64,000 nucleotides of DNA from Prorocentrum cordatum (GCA_963575745.1 CAUYUJ010010491.1:137501-201500), one strand, 5' to 3'. Counted from the stretch's first letter, positions 1 to 12,050 are shown. The notes: generated by a model not told the origin, from the letters alone. Program-made: numbers and translations.

Positions 1-1165
1 CCGACCTCCGCTGGGCCCCCCAGGAGCCCACGAAAGTGGCGACAGTGTGCAGATCGCAGCCCCCAAGGCATCGCGAGGTCTCGAGGTGGTCCGCGTGGGA
101 CCCACCTCCGCTGGGCCCCCCAGGAGCCCACGAAAGTGGCGACAATTGCGCAGATCGCAGCCCCCCAGGGCACCGCGAGGTCTCGAGGTGGTCAGCGTGA
201 GACCCACCTCCGCTGGACATCCCAGGAGCCCTAGAAAGTGGCGACAGGTGCGCAGATCGCAGCCCCCAGGGCACCGCGAGGTCTCGAGGTGGTCAGCGTG
301 GGACCCACCTCCGCTGGGCATCCCAGGAGCCCACGAAGGTGGCGACAGGTGCGCAGATCGCAGCCCCCAGGGCACCGCGAGGTCTCGAGGTGGTCAGCGT
401 GGGACCCACCTCCGCTGGGCCTCCCAGGAGCCAACGAAAGTGGCGACAATTGCGCAGATCGCAGCCCCCAGGGCATCGCGAGGTCTCGAGGTGGTCAGCG
501 TGGGACCCACCTCCGCTGGGCCTCCCAGGAGCCCACGAAGGTGGCGACAGGTGCGCAGATCGCAGCGCGAGGTCTCGAGGTGGTCAGCGTGGGACCCACC
601 TCCGCTGGGCCTCCCAGGAGCCCTAGAAAGTGGCGACAATTGCGCAGATCGCAGCCCACCAGGGCACCGTGAGGTCTCGAGGTGGTCAGCGTGGGACCCA
701 CCTCCGCTGGGCCTCCCATGAGCCCACGAAAAAGACTACAGTTGCGCAGATCGCAGCCCCCAGGACACAGCGAGGTCTCGAGGTGGTCCGCGTGGGACCC
801 ACCTCCGCTGGGCCTCCCAGGAGCCCACGAAAGTGGCGACAATTGCGCAGATCGCAGCCCCCAGGGCACCGCGAGGTCTCGAGGTGGTCCGCGTGGGACC
901 CACCTCCGCTGGGCCCCCCAGGAGCCCACGAAAGTGGCGACAAGTGCGCAGATCGTAGCCCCCAGGGCACCGCGAGGTCTCGAGGTGGTCCGCGTGGGAC
1001 CCACCTCCGCTGGGCCTCCCAGGAGCCCACGAAGGTGGCGACACTTGCGCAGATCGCAGCCCCCAGGGCACCGCGAGGTCTCGAGGTGATCCGCGTGGGA
1101 CGTACCTCCGCTGGGCCTCCCAGGAGCCCACGAAGGTGGCGACAGTTGCGCAGATCGCAGCCCGA
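1..1165. repeat. 101-bp tandem satellite, about 11 copies
   Basis: Head-to-tail array that enters the window already running. The landmark GAGGTCTCGAGGTGG begins at 75, 177, 278, 379, 480, 569, 671, 772, 873, 974 and 1075, so the period is 101-102 bp apart from one unit (480-568) that lost 12 bp. Copies differ by scattered point changes. Because 101 is not a multiple of three, the open frames crossing it read a different phase in each unit and are not treated as genes. Confidence 0.95.
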
Positions 1166-1597
1166 CGGCACGAGAGAAGAGGAGAGGGGAACACAGGAAA
1201 CAGGAGAGGAGGATGGGAGGAGGGGGGAGGAGAAGAAGGACGGGGCGACCACACTGCTCTGTTCAAAACGAGTACCCAACCATAGGAGGGCTGGGATTAA
1301 AGACAGAAAGATAGACAGGCAGACAGACAGGCAGGCAGACAGGCATGCATACATACATACATAAAGACACATACGTACATACATACAGACATACATACAT
1401 ACAGACAATCATAAATGCATGTCCGTATCGATATGTTTGAAGTTATATGTGTGAATGCATGTGTATATTAAGATATATCATATAGAAGGGGTGTTGTCCC
1501 TAACCATCCTGTGGTGCTGGGTCCTAGTTTTGAAGAGACAGTACCCAGCGTCCCTCTCACCTTCTCCTCCCCCTCATCCCTCCTCCCATCCCGCGTC
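1166..1597. repeat. Purine tract and tetranucleotide microsatellite
   Basis: After the satellite come a purine-rich stretch (about 1170-1245) and ACAG/GGCA/CATA tetranucleotide repeats (about 1297-1410). No gene is seen. Confidence 0.8.
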
Positions 1598-1716
1598 TTC
1601 ATCGTCATCATTATCATCATCAGCACCACCATCATCAGCATCATGATCATTATCATCATCCTCATCACCAACAACAACAATAACAACAACGACAACAACG
1701 ACAGCAACAACAACTA

Positions 1717-1776
<60 letters not shown>

Positions 1777-1963
1777 TATCATCATCATCAGCATCATCAT
1801 CATCATCAGCATCAGCATCAGCATCAGCATCAGCATCAGCATCAGCATCAGCATCAGCATCAGCATCGCCATCATCATTACCATCATCATCATCACCACC
1901 ATCATCATCGGCATCCTCATGGTCATCCTCAGCGACATCATCATCCAAATCATCCTAGTCACT
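1598..1963. repeat. CAT/AAC/CATCAG microsatellite
   Basis: A (CAT)n tract passes into (AAC)n at about 1668-1710, back to (CAT)n, then into about ten copies of the hexanucleotide CATCAG near 1800-1866. The open frames (poly-Ile, poly-Met, poly-Asp) are products of the repeat. Confidence 0.95.
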
Positions 1964-1965
1964 AG

Positions 1966-2655
1966 GCCGCCACGCCGATGTCGGCACACCCCACACACGG
2001 TTCGTGGCCCCATATTTGAGCTTCACCGGAAACCCCAGCGGAAGGGAGCGCATGGCGCACTCGCACCCGATTCGGCACACCCTTTACACATTTCGAGGCC
2101 CCGCAGGGAGCTCCACCGAAGGCTCCGGCGGCAGGGTCGGCATGGCCTACCTGCACTCGATTCGGCACGCCCCACACACGGTTCGTGCACACGGGGGGTT
2201 CCACCGAAAACTTCAGCGGCAGGGTCGGCATGGCGCACCCGCACCCCATTCGGCACACCCCTCACACGCATCGTGGCCCCATGGGGAGCTCCGCCGAAGG
2301 TCCCAGCGGCAGGGTCCGCATGGAGCACCCGCATCCCATTCGGCACACCCCTCACACGCATCGTGGCCCCATGGGGAGCTCCGCCGAAGGTCCCAGCGGC
2401 AGGGTCCGCATGGCGCACCCGCACCCGTACCCGCGCCCGATGCGGCACACCCATCAAACGGTTTCTCCACCCATATGGAGCTCCACAGAAAGCTTCAGCG
2501 GCAGGGTCCGCATGATGCACCCGCACCCGATTCGGCACACCCATCTAACGTTTCGCGGCCCCGAGGAGAGCTCCACCGAACGCCCCAGCGGCAGGATACG
2601 CAAGGCGCACCCGCACCCGATCCGGCATACCCTTCACACGGTTCGTGGCGCCAGG
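1966..2655. repeat. 90-bp tandem repeat, about 8 copies
   Basis: The landmark ATTCGGCACACCC recurs near 1978, 2070, 2160, 2248, 2338, 2440, 2530 and 2620. The spacing is 88-92 bp, with one 102-bp unit carrying a 12-bp insertion. The period is 30 codons, so frames stay open across several units and give 30-residue periodic translations on both strands. I infer noncoding DNA because several frames are open at once and no unit has a recognisable domain. Confidence 0.9.
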
Positions 2656-4099
2656 CGGGCAGGAATGCAACGCACAACGGAAACAAGGGGGGCGAAAGAG
2701 CTGGAAAGGAAATGGGCACGACAACGGCTGCACCTGGGGCTCGGACCAAACAAAACAGCCCCCCGCGAACCCGTGCCCGCTGTTGCTTCCCTATTAACGC
2801 TGCAGTCCTTGTGTTGGCCTCCCTCATCCTATTCGTGTGCCACGCGATACTCACATGTGTATATGGTTGGGTCCCTCGCCAAGCAGTTTCGCAATAAAAG
2901 GAAACATACATGTCTGGAAATCCGCTGCTTTTGAGAAGAGTGTTCTACCAACCACGCGACAAAGGCGCAACAACCCGAGTGCACAGCACGCTTGAAAAAA
3001 TGCATCGAGCCGCGATGGAAAAAACAATGGCAGTAATCCATCGGCCACGTGGCAGGGACAGAGTGGACAAGGAAGCGTGCAACACGTAGCGTCGGCGCAC
3101 CTAACGGCATGCTGTTTAAAACGTTTGCGCACCAGGGTAGACCATCACAGTTTACGCTCGAATGCGAGCGGGAAGCCTGACCAGACGAACGAATTCTCAG
3201 GAGGCGAAAGGGAAGGAGAGGAGCAGGAGGAGGAGGAGGAGGAGGAGGAGGGAGGAGGAGGGAAGAGGCAACGGGACGTACTCGCAGAGCACTGCCAGCA
3301 CCTTTGGGCCTCCAGGCGGCATTTAAAGGCAGACGCCAAGATTACAGGCAGGAGAACGGAAGGAGAGATTGGCCAGACTCAGCGTCGGCGCCGAAGTCGA
3401 AGCCAGTGTCGCAGCTGGAGTACTGGACGGCGTGGAAGAAGGAGAACCACCTGCCGAAATCATTGCTGCGGCGGCCCACCAGCGCGGACTCGTCGCTCCC
3501 ACCCGTCTGGTTGCTGCCGTCGTCGAAGAGCAACGCTCCGGGCAATGAATGGAAAACGCTGGTGGGTGTGGGAGGAGGAGGAGGCGGAGGAGGAGGAGGA
3601 GAAGGAGGAGGAGGAGGAGGGGGAGGAGAAAGGGGAGGAGCAAGAGGAGGAGGAGGACGAGGAGGAGGAGGAGTCGCGACGATGCACCCGTCAGGGCCCA
3701 ACGCGTGTCCATCACCCTCGTGGCCTCGTCGTGGACGCGCGCGCCTCCCCGCGCCGCCGTCGCAGCGGCGCCCACTACAACCTTTGTCGTGCAGCCCCCG
3801 TGGGCCCGCATGATGTCGGCAGAAATGTAGGCCGCAAATACTGCAAGAGTTTAAAATTCCCGGGATAGAACTCAGCGCACTGAGCTGCTTCCCGGCAGAA
3901 AAAAACAATTTCCCGGAGCTCCGTTTTAGCAGCCACGGGTTTGCCAGCCTTCGCCTGGCTTCTGAGAGTTAACCTCATGCCCGTGAGAATAAACACTAGG
4001 GGATAATAAAGTTCGGGGTTCAGGGAGAGATAATAAAAGTAGCCCAGCAGACCTCAGCATAATCTCGAAGTAAGAGATGATCAAGAGGAGACCAAGCTG
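2656..4099. other. No recognised gene; GGA-rich low complexity
   Basis: I see no recognisable protein, RNA or transposon. (GGA)n tracts lie at about 3225-3262 and 3573-3675. Arg-, Gly- and Ser-rich open frames over them come from the repeat. Confidence 0.6.
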
Positions 4100-4345
4100 A
4101 GCACGTTCGAGTAATTGCTGTTTTCGCTTGAGACATCGAGACATCCTCGACGAATCACTCGTTTCGCTTGAGACATCCTCGTCGAACCTCTCGGTTCGCT
4201 TGAGACATCCTCGAGCAATTGCTGTTTTCGCTTGAGACATCCTTAAGAAACGCATCGTTTCGCTTCAGACATCTATATGCTTGTTTCGCTTCGAACATTC
4301 TCGAGTATATGCTTGTTTCGTTTGAGACATCCTCGGAATAGCTCA
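4100..4345. repeat. Short-period repeat with core CTTGAGACATCCTCG
   Basis: The phrase TTTCGCTTGAGACATCCTCG and close variants recur about every 30-45 bp, with diverged spacers. The same core reappears in the 64-bp array at 5160-5400, so the two blocks share an origin. The region is much more AT-rich than most of the window. Confidence 0.75.
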
Positions 4346-4498
4346 TCCGCCTCGGCGTCCCTAGATAATCAACGGCGGCGAGGGCGGAGGAATGGAGGAA
4401 GCTATATATAAAAAAGAAAAACAAAAAGAATAAAGAATGTAAAAAAAAGAAATGATAGGAGGAGGGGAAGGAGGAAAAGAAGAAACAATCTCGAGTTT

Positions 4499-5110
4499 CA
4501 AATCTATTAGATTGTACGTACAAACGCTTTATGAAAATTGTTTTTTGTAAGTGCTCGTGTAGGGTAGCTCATGTGCCTCAATTTCCATGGATAATCAACC
4601 CCAGAGATAAAAAAGTTCAGGCGAGCGTGGGGACAGAGAGAAATATAAAAGAAGAAGAATACAGTAGAAGAATAATAAGAAAGAAGAAGAAGAGGAGAAT
4701 AAGAAGAGGACGAAGAAAGGAAAAATCCAAAGTTCCAAATCTATCAATTTTAATTTACAAGCGCTTTATGAAAATTGATTTTTTAAGTGCTCGTGTAGGG
4801 TAGCTCATGTGCTTCATTTTCCATGGATAATCAACCCCAGGGATAAAAAAGTTCAGGCGAGCGTGAGGACAGATAGAAATATAAAATAAGAAGAGGAAAG
4901 TAGAAGAATAATAAGAAGAGAAGAAGAAGAGAAGAAGAAGAAGAGAAGAAGAACGGAAAAATGGAAAGTTCCAAATCTATCAATTTTAATTTACAAACGC
5001 TTTATGAAAATTGATTTTTTAAGTGCTCATGTAGGGTAGCTCATGTGCTCCCCTTTCCATGGATAATCAACCCCAGAGATAAAAAAGTTCAGGCGCGCGC
5101 GGGGATAGAT
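4499..5110. repeat. 237-bp tandem repeat, about 2.6 copies
   Basis: CAAATCTAT begins units at 4499, 4736 and 4972. Each unit carries GCTTTATGAAAATTG, then GTAGGGTAGCTCATGTGC, then CCATGGATAATCAACCCC, and ends in an (AAG)n-rich stretch of variable length. No coding potential was recognised. Confidence 0.9.
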
Positions 5111-5159
5111 ACATATATAAAAAGGAAGATAATAAAAAATATAAATAAAAAGAAAAAAC

Positions 5160-5400
5160 TTGCTGGTTTAGCTTGAAACATCCTTGAGACATCCTTGGAA
5201 CATTGCTCGTTTCGTTTGAGTCTGCCTCCCAAAATTTTTGGTTTCGCTTGAGACATCCTTGAAACATTGCTCGTTTCGTTTGAGTCTGCCTCCCAAAATT
5301 TTCGGTTTCGCTTGAGACATCCTTGAAACATTGCTCGTTTCGTTTGAGTATGCCTCCCAAAATTATTGGTTTCGCTTGACACATCCTGAAAAAGTGTGAT
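5160..5400. repeat. 64-bp tandem repeat, about 3.5 copies
   Basis: CATTGCTCGTTTCG recurs at 5201, 5265 and 5329, an exact 64-bp spacing. Each unit contains TGCCTCCCAAAATT followed by TTCGCTTGAGACATCC. A short duplication of CTTGATGTTGCTATNTCAACAT follows at about 5408-5452. Confidence 0.9.
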
Positions 5401-5842
5401 CGCTTCGCTTGATGTTGCTATATCAACATCGCTTGATGTTGCTATCTCAACATAGCGTTTCGAGGTGATAATGAAGTTCGGCCTCAGCGCTCGCCGCCCA
5501 ATTTGAATTTTGTATAGGGCGACGATAATCAACTCTAAACACTGAAGGGGGGGTCCCTTTATTATCATCGGCATGCGGTTACGGTGGTACGCGTCTCCGT
5601 CGAAATGACACGCGGACTCGCAAGGAGGAAGGTGCCCAGGTTGCAGGGAAATTCGGGGTCCAGGCGGAACGTGGCACGGCAGGCCCTCGGCAACGCCCGG
5701 CATCTGCAGTGATATTCCGAACGATCCTGGGTATGTTCGCTGCACCCGCAACGACAGCGAGCGCGGCCCTGGAGCCGCCGTGCGGTCGTCCAGCGATTCC
5801 ACAAAGTTGAGAAAACTGCAGCTTGTAGTCGGACGGGGACAA

Positions 5843-6026
5843 TGATGGGCCTGTTTTCCACCACCACCACCACCATAAGGTGGAGGGGGAGGGGGTCCTC
5901 CTCCTCCTCCTCCTCCTCCTCCTCCTCCTTATCCTCCTCCTCCTCCTCCTCCTCCTCCTCCTCCTCCTCCTCCTCCTCATTCCCCCCTCCAGCTTATGGC
6001 GGTGGTGTTCGAAAACAGGCCCATCA
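5843..6026. mobile_element. MITE-B: 184-bp inverted-repeat element with 5-bp TSD
   Basis: The ends are a perfect 16-bp inverted repeat, TGATGGGCCTGTTTTC at 5843-5858 and its complement at 6011-6026. Imperfect pairing continues inward (CACCACC and CATAAGGTGGAGG blocks) to a (CCT)n core at about 5896-5980. The element is bracketed by the direct duplication GACAA (5838-5842 and 6027-6031). It has no coding capacity, so it would be a non-autonomous DNA transposon. Superfamily is unassigned; only one copy is visible. Confidence 0.75.
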
Positions 6027-6442
6027 GACAAGGCCCCCGACCGTCCGGAAGAGATGCTTCGCCCGCCTGCCTTGCCACTCCAGCGTTCTCTCCCGCGCGC
6101 AGCCGAAAATGGCTGCGTGTCGAGCAGCGTCGCCCATTCGAAGAAGCACCAGCTTGGCCCGTACGTGTCCTGTTCCACGGGCTCCGACGAGCGGAGACCT
6201 CCAGGTAAGCGTACACTGTGCGCTGGCACTCCTCGCGCTAGCCGATGTCTGCGCAGAGCGGCCGGGCACCTGCTGGGCGGGATCCCCTCAACATATCAAT
6301 GGAATCGACTTGATGGAGAAGCCGTTGCTCAGCCTGGGCCGCACACAGCAGGGAAGACCTGTCGTACCAGTCGGACCATGCCACCCGGGAGTGGTACCAC
6401 GTCGGTTGCTGCAGGGCTTCCCGCAGGCGGCGCACGTCCCCG

Positions 6443-7320
6443 TCAAAATGGCGCCTCGGGGAGCACGCGCCGTCGAACTGCACCACAATGATCTTCGCTG
6501 CAAGGGCGACACATTCCAGATTCTGGAAAGGCGGGGTCAGTTCGAAAGCCTCGTGGCCCAAGTTGCCTCGGCCCAGTTGCTCGGCGACGCGGAACAGGGC
6601 CTTCTTCGAGCCCTCTGTTACCCAGGTCGGCGGGTCCTCCAGCTTGCTGACCTAACCAAGTACTGGTGCCGAAAACGTGTTGTAGACGCCAGCGTGCCAC
6701 TGCAATCCTAAAGCCTGATCTTTTCATTGCCCCATGCGGGCGATATACTTCAACCCCAAGGTTTTCGCCAAGAACCGTCCCGCTTCCCAGGTCCATTCGA
6801 AAACCCAGATACTCGCAAGACCTGGAGACAGGCATGTCTGCCCACGCCGCCAAATCCACCCGCTTCCTTGGTTCGAAATCGTCAGACGTTTCGGCTTTGA
6901 GCGAAATAGCCACCGACTTCGACGCATGCAATCGCAAGCCAGAACTTGTTGCGAAAGAGTTGAACAACGTTACCAAACCAGGCCCCGCAGCCCAGAAGTC
7001 CTGCACCACCAACGCGGTGTCGTCTGCGTACACCCACGCCGAACGCACCTAGATGGTATCCAGGAGGCTTTCGGCGACCACTGCGTATACCGAGGGTGAT
7101 AAGGGACATCCTTGGCGCACGCCGGCGGACATGTGAAATCCTTCGAACATGTGCCCCTAGACCGACATTTGACATCTGAATTCGTCGCCCAAGCTCTAGA
7201 AGGCGAGGGCTGCGGGTTCGCGCACGCCGATGTGCCTCAGGCGCTATTGGATGTGCTACGGGGAAATGGACGGGAAGGTCTCGGCGAAGTCCAGGAAGAT
7301 CGCGGCCGCCCCTGGGTCCT
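6443..7320 (-). pseudogene. Non-LTR reverse transcriptase fragment
   Basis: Reading leftward from 7320, one frame gives AAIFLDFAETFPSIS (RT motif A), then GVRQGCPLSPSVYAV (motif B) and WVYADDTALVV (motif C with the catalytic Asp pair), followed by a thumb-like region with CEYLGFRMDL. The frame holds five stops, all TAG, between about 7262 and 7049 and then stays open to 6443. No endonuclease or 5' end is visible, so this is a truncated, inactive copy. The family is clear; subclass is not. Confidence 0.8.
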
Positions 7321-7331
7321 CAAGCGACCTA

Positions 7332-7766
7332 ACAGCATTGCATGATCCACTTCACGAAAATCCTTTCAAATCGACCTCCCGTGCAAGAAACCTTCCTGCC
7401 TCCCTACCCAGCATATGATATATGCCTTGGTGGTGGCTACTGTGTTACTGCTGTAAGCGACCGCGTGTGCTTTCAGAAAAAGCCAGGGGCCAAGGAGGGT
7501 TCGACTAAAGCTGAAGAGCACGGTGAAGGACAAATGGTAGAAGTGCGTGCCCAAGAGGGACAGCGAGGACAAGAATCGCGAGACCAAATCGCGCTGGGGG
7601 ATGCCAGAAACCACCGCTGAGGCTGTGTGGCAGCTTCTTGGGGGTGGGCGAGGCCAACACCGAGCCAAAGAATGAGGAGCGAGCTGCACGTGCAGGGCAT
7701 GGCGCCGAATGCCAACGGGTGGCGGCGTGAGGTGGCGACGGCAGGGTGGCTGGGCCGTGCGGGTGG
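7332..7766. other. No recognised feature between RT fragment and MITE-A
   Basis: No recognisable protein or repeat was seen in this stretch. Confidence 0.5.
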
Positions 7767-7774
7767 TGGTAGCA

Positions 7775-7932
7775 TTAGGTCGGGCGTGTCCCTCTACAGG
7801 CGGATTTGAAACGAAAAACCAAAAATAATTACACAAAAACTCAAATATGTTCAAAAATAGTAAAAGATCGTCCCCAGACTATTTTTGTCTATTTCGAAAT
7901 GTTCCTCCTGTAGAGGGGCACGCCCAACTTAA
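7775..7932. mobile_element. MITE-A copy 1, 158 bp, 8-bp TSD
   Basis: It starts TTAGGTCGGGCGTGTCCCTC and ends with the inverted counterpart (CCTGTAGAGGGGCACGCCC, then AACTTAA). It is flanked by the perfect duplication TGGTAGCA at 7767-7774 and 7933-7940. The inner sequence has the family signature TCGTCCCCAGACTATTTTTG. It has no coding capacity. The 8-bp duplication is the size made by hAT- or P-like transposases, but the superfamily is not established. Confidence 0.85.
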
Positions 7933-7940
7933 TGGTAGCA

Positions 7941-10640
7941 CAAGCAGAAGGGACAGGGCCCTCCGCTCCTTGCCACAACGCTGCCCCACTGCACGCGGCC
8001 TGCACAGTGGTCATGGGGCGAGAGAGGTAGCAGAGGGGACCTGATGGCACAATGTATGGGCGACGCTGTACCGGAAAGCTAGAGCACCCACGCACACACA
8101 CACACACATGGCCTCCTGCTGGATTCACATGCGGAAGCTCCGCCCACTCTGCCGTAGGAGAGTCGAGCGCGGGAAAGACATCTAGCCACATGTGTCTCCA
8201 GCTCTCGCTCAGGCCAGCCACGTTATATGTATCCAGCTTCCTGGTGCTATGTGGCTGGCGTGGCAGTGCGCGATTGGTGCGGGGTGGAGGTAGGTGAGGC
8301 ACAGACTGGCAGTGGGCAGGCGCAACGGGAAAAGAGGCTGCAGCTGGCTCCTCATGTGAATTGTTCGCACAAGACATATCGTGTGTTTGTAGCGTACGCT
8401 GTGCGTGCACGACAGCTGCTGATGATGGATGAAGCTGGCGCTGTGCATCCACCCGACCCCCAGCCAACCTCGAAGGCTGAGAGGCACCCTCCACCAGATG
8501 CTTGGTTGAGTGAGCGTTCCATCAATTACTGTTTTCATCCAGACATCCCGACGATGGCTTCTCCTCCCTCGTACTGTCACTCCCTCTTGTCATGCTCCGA
8601 CACGGTTGACACCACGTGCGCAATCTAGTTGTTGAAACATGTGGAGGCTGCCCACAGCACCAAGCTTTGACTGTACTGTATGAGCTGCGCGTGCTTGGCG
8701 GTGGGTGTAGAGGCTGCCGCCGGAGAGGGATCCTGGGGGCTGGCAGCTTGGAAGGAGCGCCGTCGTTGTAGCCTGTTGGCAATCGGGAAGATCGACCTAA
8801 GCTTGGATTACATATTTGGGTTCGGTGCTGGATCGTGCTCAGGGTCAATGAAATTGGTTGCTTCGCTCGCAGGGGAAAGAGGCCAGAATGGAGCGTCTTA
8901 CTTCTCGTAGCAGTGCCGTATCGCGTTGTGGTTTTGGGTGTGGTGTGGGTGTGAGTGGAAGTGGGAGGTAGCTGCGCTGGTGTGCCCGGGTATGTTGTGT
9001 TTGCCCGTGCATGCTTTGATGTGAAGGGCATATGATGTTCGGTGGCGGCGACCCTACCTCATTGTTCCTCTGGTCCATCTATTCGACCTCCTCCCTCACT
9101 TCCTCCATTTCCTCCACTGCCTCCGCCACCTACACCTCCACTTGTCATGTCTCTCCCGTCTGCCCCCAAACCCGTCCTTTCCTCTCCTCTTCGTCCCCAT
9201 CACCCTCATCCTCATTGTCCTCTTCCTGTCATTATTCCTCATTGGCGGATACTCCCACTCGGCCACCTAGCCGGCCGATCGGGGACAAACGCAATGGGCC
9301 ATCCTACCCATCAAAAGAATACACTGTACTCGCTGTGAACATTTTGCCGTCGACTTTGCGAAATGATCGGCGGGAACGGGACGCTGCGCACATCGCGCGC
9401 AGGAGTGCGAACTGATGCTCTCGCCCGAGAGCCGCGCATATGTCTCCCGAAAATTGCGTTCCCGCGTTGGGTCGCGGCTCACATGTTTCGCTCGCGCGCG
9501 GGCGGGATCGCGCAAAAGATATCGTGCAGGGTCGCACGCGGGCGGGCGAAATGTCTCTATCATTCGCGGCGTGATGTCGCGCGGGCGGGCGAAGAGTCGC
9601 TATCGCCCAAACGCCGCGCAAACTTCGCCTGCGAGTGGCGTTCCCGCTTCGACGCGGCGCATCTTTTTACCTTCGCCGGTCCCGTCGGGAATTCGGCTGC
9701 CCGCGAAAATCCTGGATGGTGCTCCCGCCGAAATGCGGCGCGATGGTGTTCTGCTTGAACCGCTATGGCCTGTGCGCGGCCCGCGCTCGTCCTTCGCCAC
9801 GTCGCGAAAAGCGGGGCTGCGCGCGCGAGCGCCTTCCGTTCGCTCGGCGGGAACGCGCGACGCTACCAGTATCCAGTTGCGCCAGCAATGCATGATTACT
9901 GTGTTCTGGTTGGGAAAAATTAGAATGAGCTCGGCCCGCTGGCTCGGTCAAGCTGCCTAGCTCGAGCTCTGCCCCCAGGCCGCCTCCTCTTCCTCATCAG
10001 GACGCCTTTGAACTGGTCGAGCGCGGTCGCCAATCAGGGAGAAGCAAGAGGGACAGAGGAGAAGGCGAAGGAGGAGTATAGAGGAAGCAGGAAGCAGGAA
10101 GCGCTGCGAGGGGTGGGGGGCACCCCGCGAATGGCCTGGTAAAGCGTCTGGCTCGTTAACCTCGTTGAAAATTATTGCCAGCGCTTGCGGGGGCGATCGG
10201 TCAGACGGACGCCATAAAAGGGCTCCAGTCGGCCATTCTCTTCGACCATCGTTTGTCGCCGCACTGGTCGATAATGTCCAACAACCTGTTCTTTCGGGTT
10301 CGTTGCTGCTCTTCCAAAGCAGGGATGCCAAGCTTCTGAAACATCTATGCGGCTCTATGAATGGCACGTTGGATCCATTTTACCCGTCCGCCTCCGCGGA
10401 GTGCTCACAATATGTCGCATCATGTTGCGATCGTCCAATCTCAACCACTGTTCTCTTTCAACTGTCAATGTCCAGCACCCACTGCCGCAAAGACAAAGCG
10501 GCGCCACAACAGCACTCAACAATTGCAATATGTACTTCAACGGGTGGCAGTTGTTCGTGGGCTCTGCCTTGAACATACCAAATGCGGCCTAAACGTTGGA
10601 AATCCGATTCCCGACATCCCGATCGTGGATGTCACTAAAA
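7941..10640. other. No recognised gene; CpG-rich block at 9340-9890
   Basis: A (CA)n run lies at about 8092-8109, CT-rich sequence at 9080-9240, and a CpG-dense block with degenerate GCGCGGGCGGGCGAA-like phrases at about 9340-9890. Overlapping open frames on both strands have no recognisable domain. Confidence 0.5.
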
Positions 10641-10672
10641 GAAAACAAACTCCCAAGATACATCGGATCACC

Positions 10673-12050
10673 GTCTTAGGACAATACCTCGACCAAGCCA
10701 CCGCCGACTGGAACGCCAGGTTGACGAAGGACGCCACTGCGGCACCCCACATCCGACATCATATTAATCCTACCCATGTGAAACTTTAGGCCAACTGTTT
10801 CTCCACATGTTCGGAAATCCTCAAGCATACGCCTCACGGGCGCCCGCGTGTTTCCAAGTAGCAACACGTCATCCGCAAACCTGAAATTCGTCAAGAAACC
10901 CTGGTTCATGCGAGCGCCAATCTGGTACTAGCGTCACTTCGTCTGAAGCCGCCGCGTTAAATGCTCCAAAATTGCAATGGATAATGCCGGACTGAGTGGT
11001 TCTCCTTGCCGAGTGCCACCGTCCAGCTTGTAGGTGCGGCTTGTGCAGTCGGTTACCACCTAGGCGGCCAGTCCAGTGTAACAGCGCACAAATAGCTTGG
11101 TATACTGTTCCGGCACGTGTTGCTCACGTAAAGCTTCCCAAATGACCTCGTGGGTGACGGAACCAAACGCCTTTCCAAAATCAACTGCATTATTCCATCA
11201 AGGCATCCGGTTTGCCCGCTTCTCTTGCAACAACACGAGAGTGAGAAGGCGTCCGTCGCAAGTAAAACTTGCTTGAAAACCAAGTTGCTCAGCTGATTGA
11301 TTGTGATTGCTCCATATACGGTACTGAAAAGCTTGCACAATACCGACAGGATTGATATGCGGGGGCAGGTCTGCGAAATCTTGGGATTGCCCTTCTCGAA
11401 TTAGACCTTTACTCTTGTGTGCTTCCACGAAGTAGATGGCTCCCCACCGCCAGTCATCACATCAGTAAACAAAAACACAATGGAATCCATCAGCAAAGAT
11501 CCCCCGCACTTTAATGTCTCAACAGCAACGCCTCCGCCGTCTGCAGCTTTGCCCCGCTTCATTGTTCGAGCGTGGTTTCGTACTTCTTCCGCTGAAGTAA
11601 AATGTAGATCAGCCACGTGACATGTTTCATGCCCGGCTCGTTCATGAACTGGGTGTTCTTCTCTTCCGCGCCAAAAAACACAGTTCCTCATAGAAGGTTG
11701 CAAAAACTTCAACAGTTTCGCACTGGTCGGTATGTTGTCGCCCCTGCCCGTCCACCAGACTGGTCAATTTCTTGACCTCTTTTTGTTGCGGATATGCTGT
11801 ATCCGTCTGGTATGCTTGAACGAATTCAACATCTTCGAAATGATATGATGTTTCTTGGTCCTTTCCCATCTCTCCCGTTCTTCATGAAATTCCTTGCTGA
11901 TTTTATTCATCGACCGATGCTCTGTGCCAGGCGCAGCTTTTCGTGCGCGCCCCCTCTCTGCAATCAAGCGCCGAGCCTTGTCGCTGCGCTGTGTGCGGCA
12001 GTTCCTGTCGTCTGGATTTGTTTTACCACAACCGCAAACGCCCACCAACT
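10673..12050 (-). pseudogene. Decayed non-LTR element: linker plus reverse transcriptase
   Basis: From right to left: a charged linker (12048-11645), then KRGKAADGGGVAVETLK and SWKHTRVKV (11560-11400), the usual lead-in to non-LTR RT. Further on, VDFGKAFGSVTHEVIWEALR (about 11180-11120) is motif A, with Gly where many families have Asp after AF. GGTRQGEPLSPAL (about 10990) is motif B, and FRFADDVLLLG (about 10875) is motif C with both Asp. The frame is broken by shifts near 11700 and 11230 and by TAA, TAG, TGA and TAG stops. It is inactive. Confidence 0.8.

Noticed and set aside
1-1165. CRISPR-like regular repeats
   Set aside because: The whole 101-bp unit is repeated with no unique spacers: a satellite, in eukaryotic sequence.
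7049-11410. TAG reassigned to glutamine
   Set aside because: The second RT fragment and the later elements contain TAA and TGA stops too, so ordinary decay explains the stops better.
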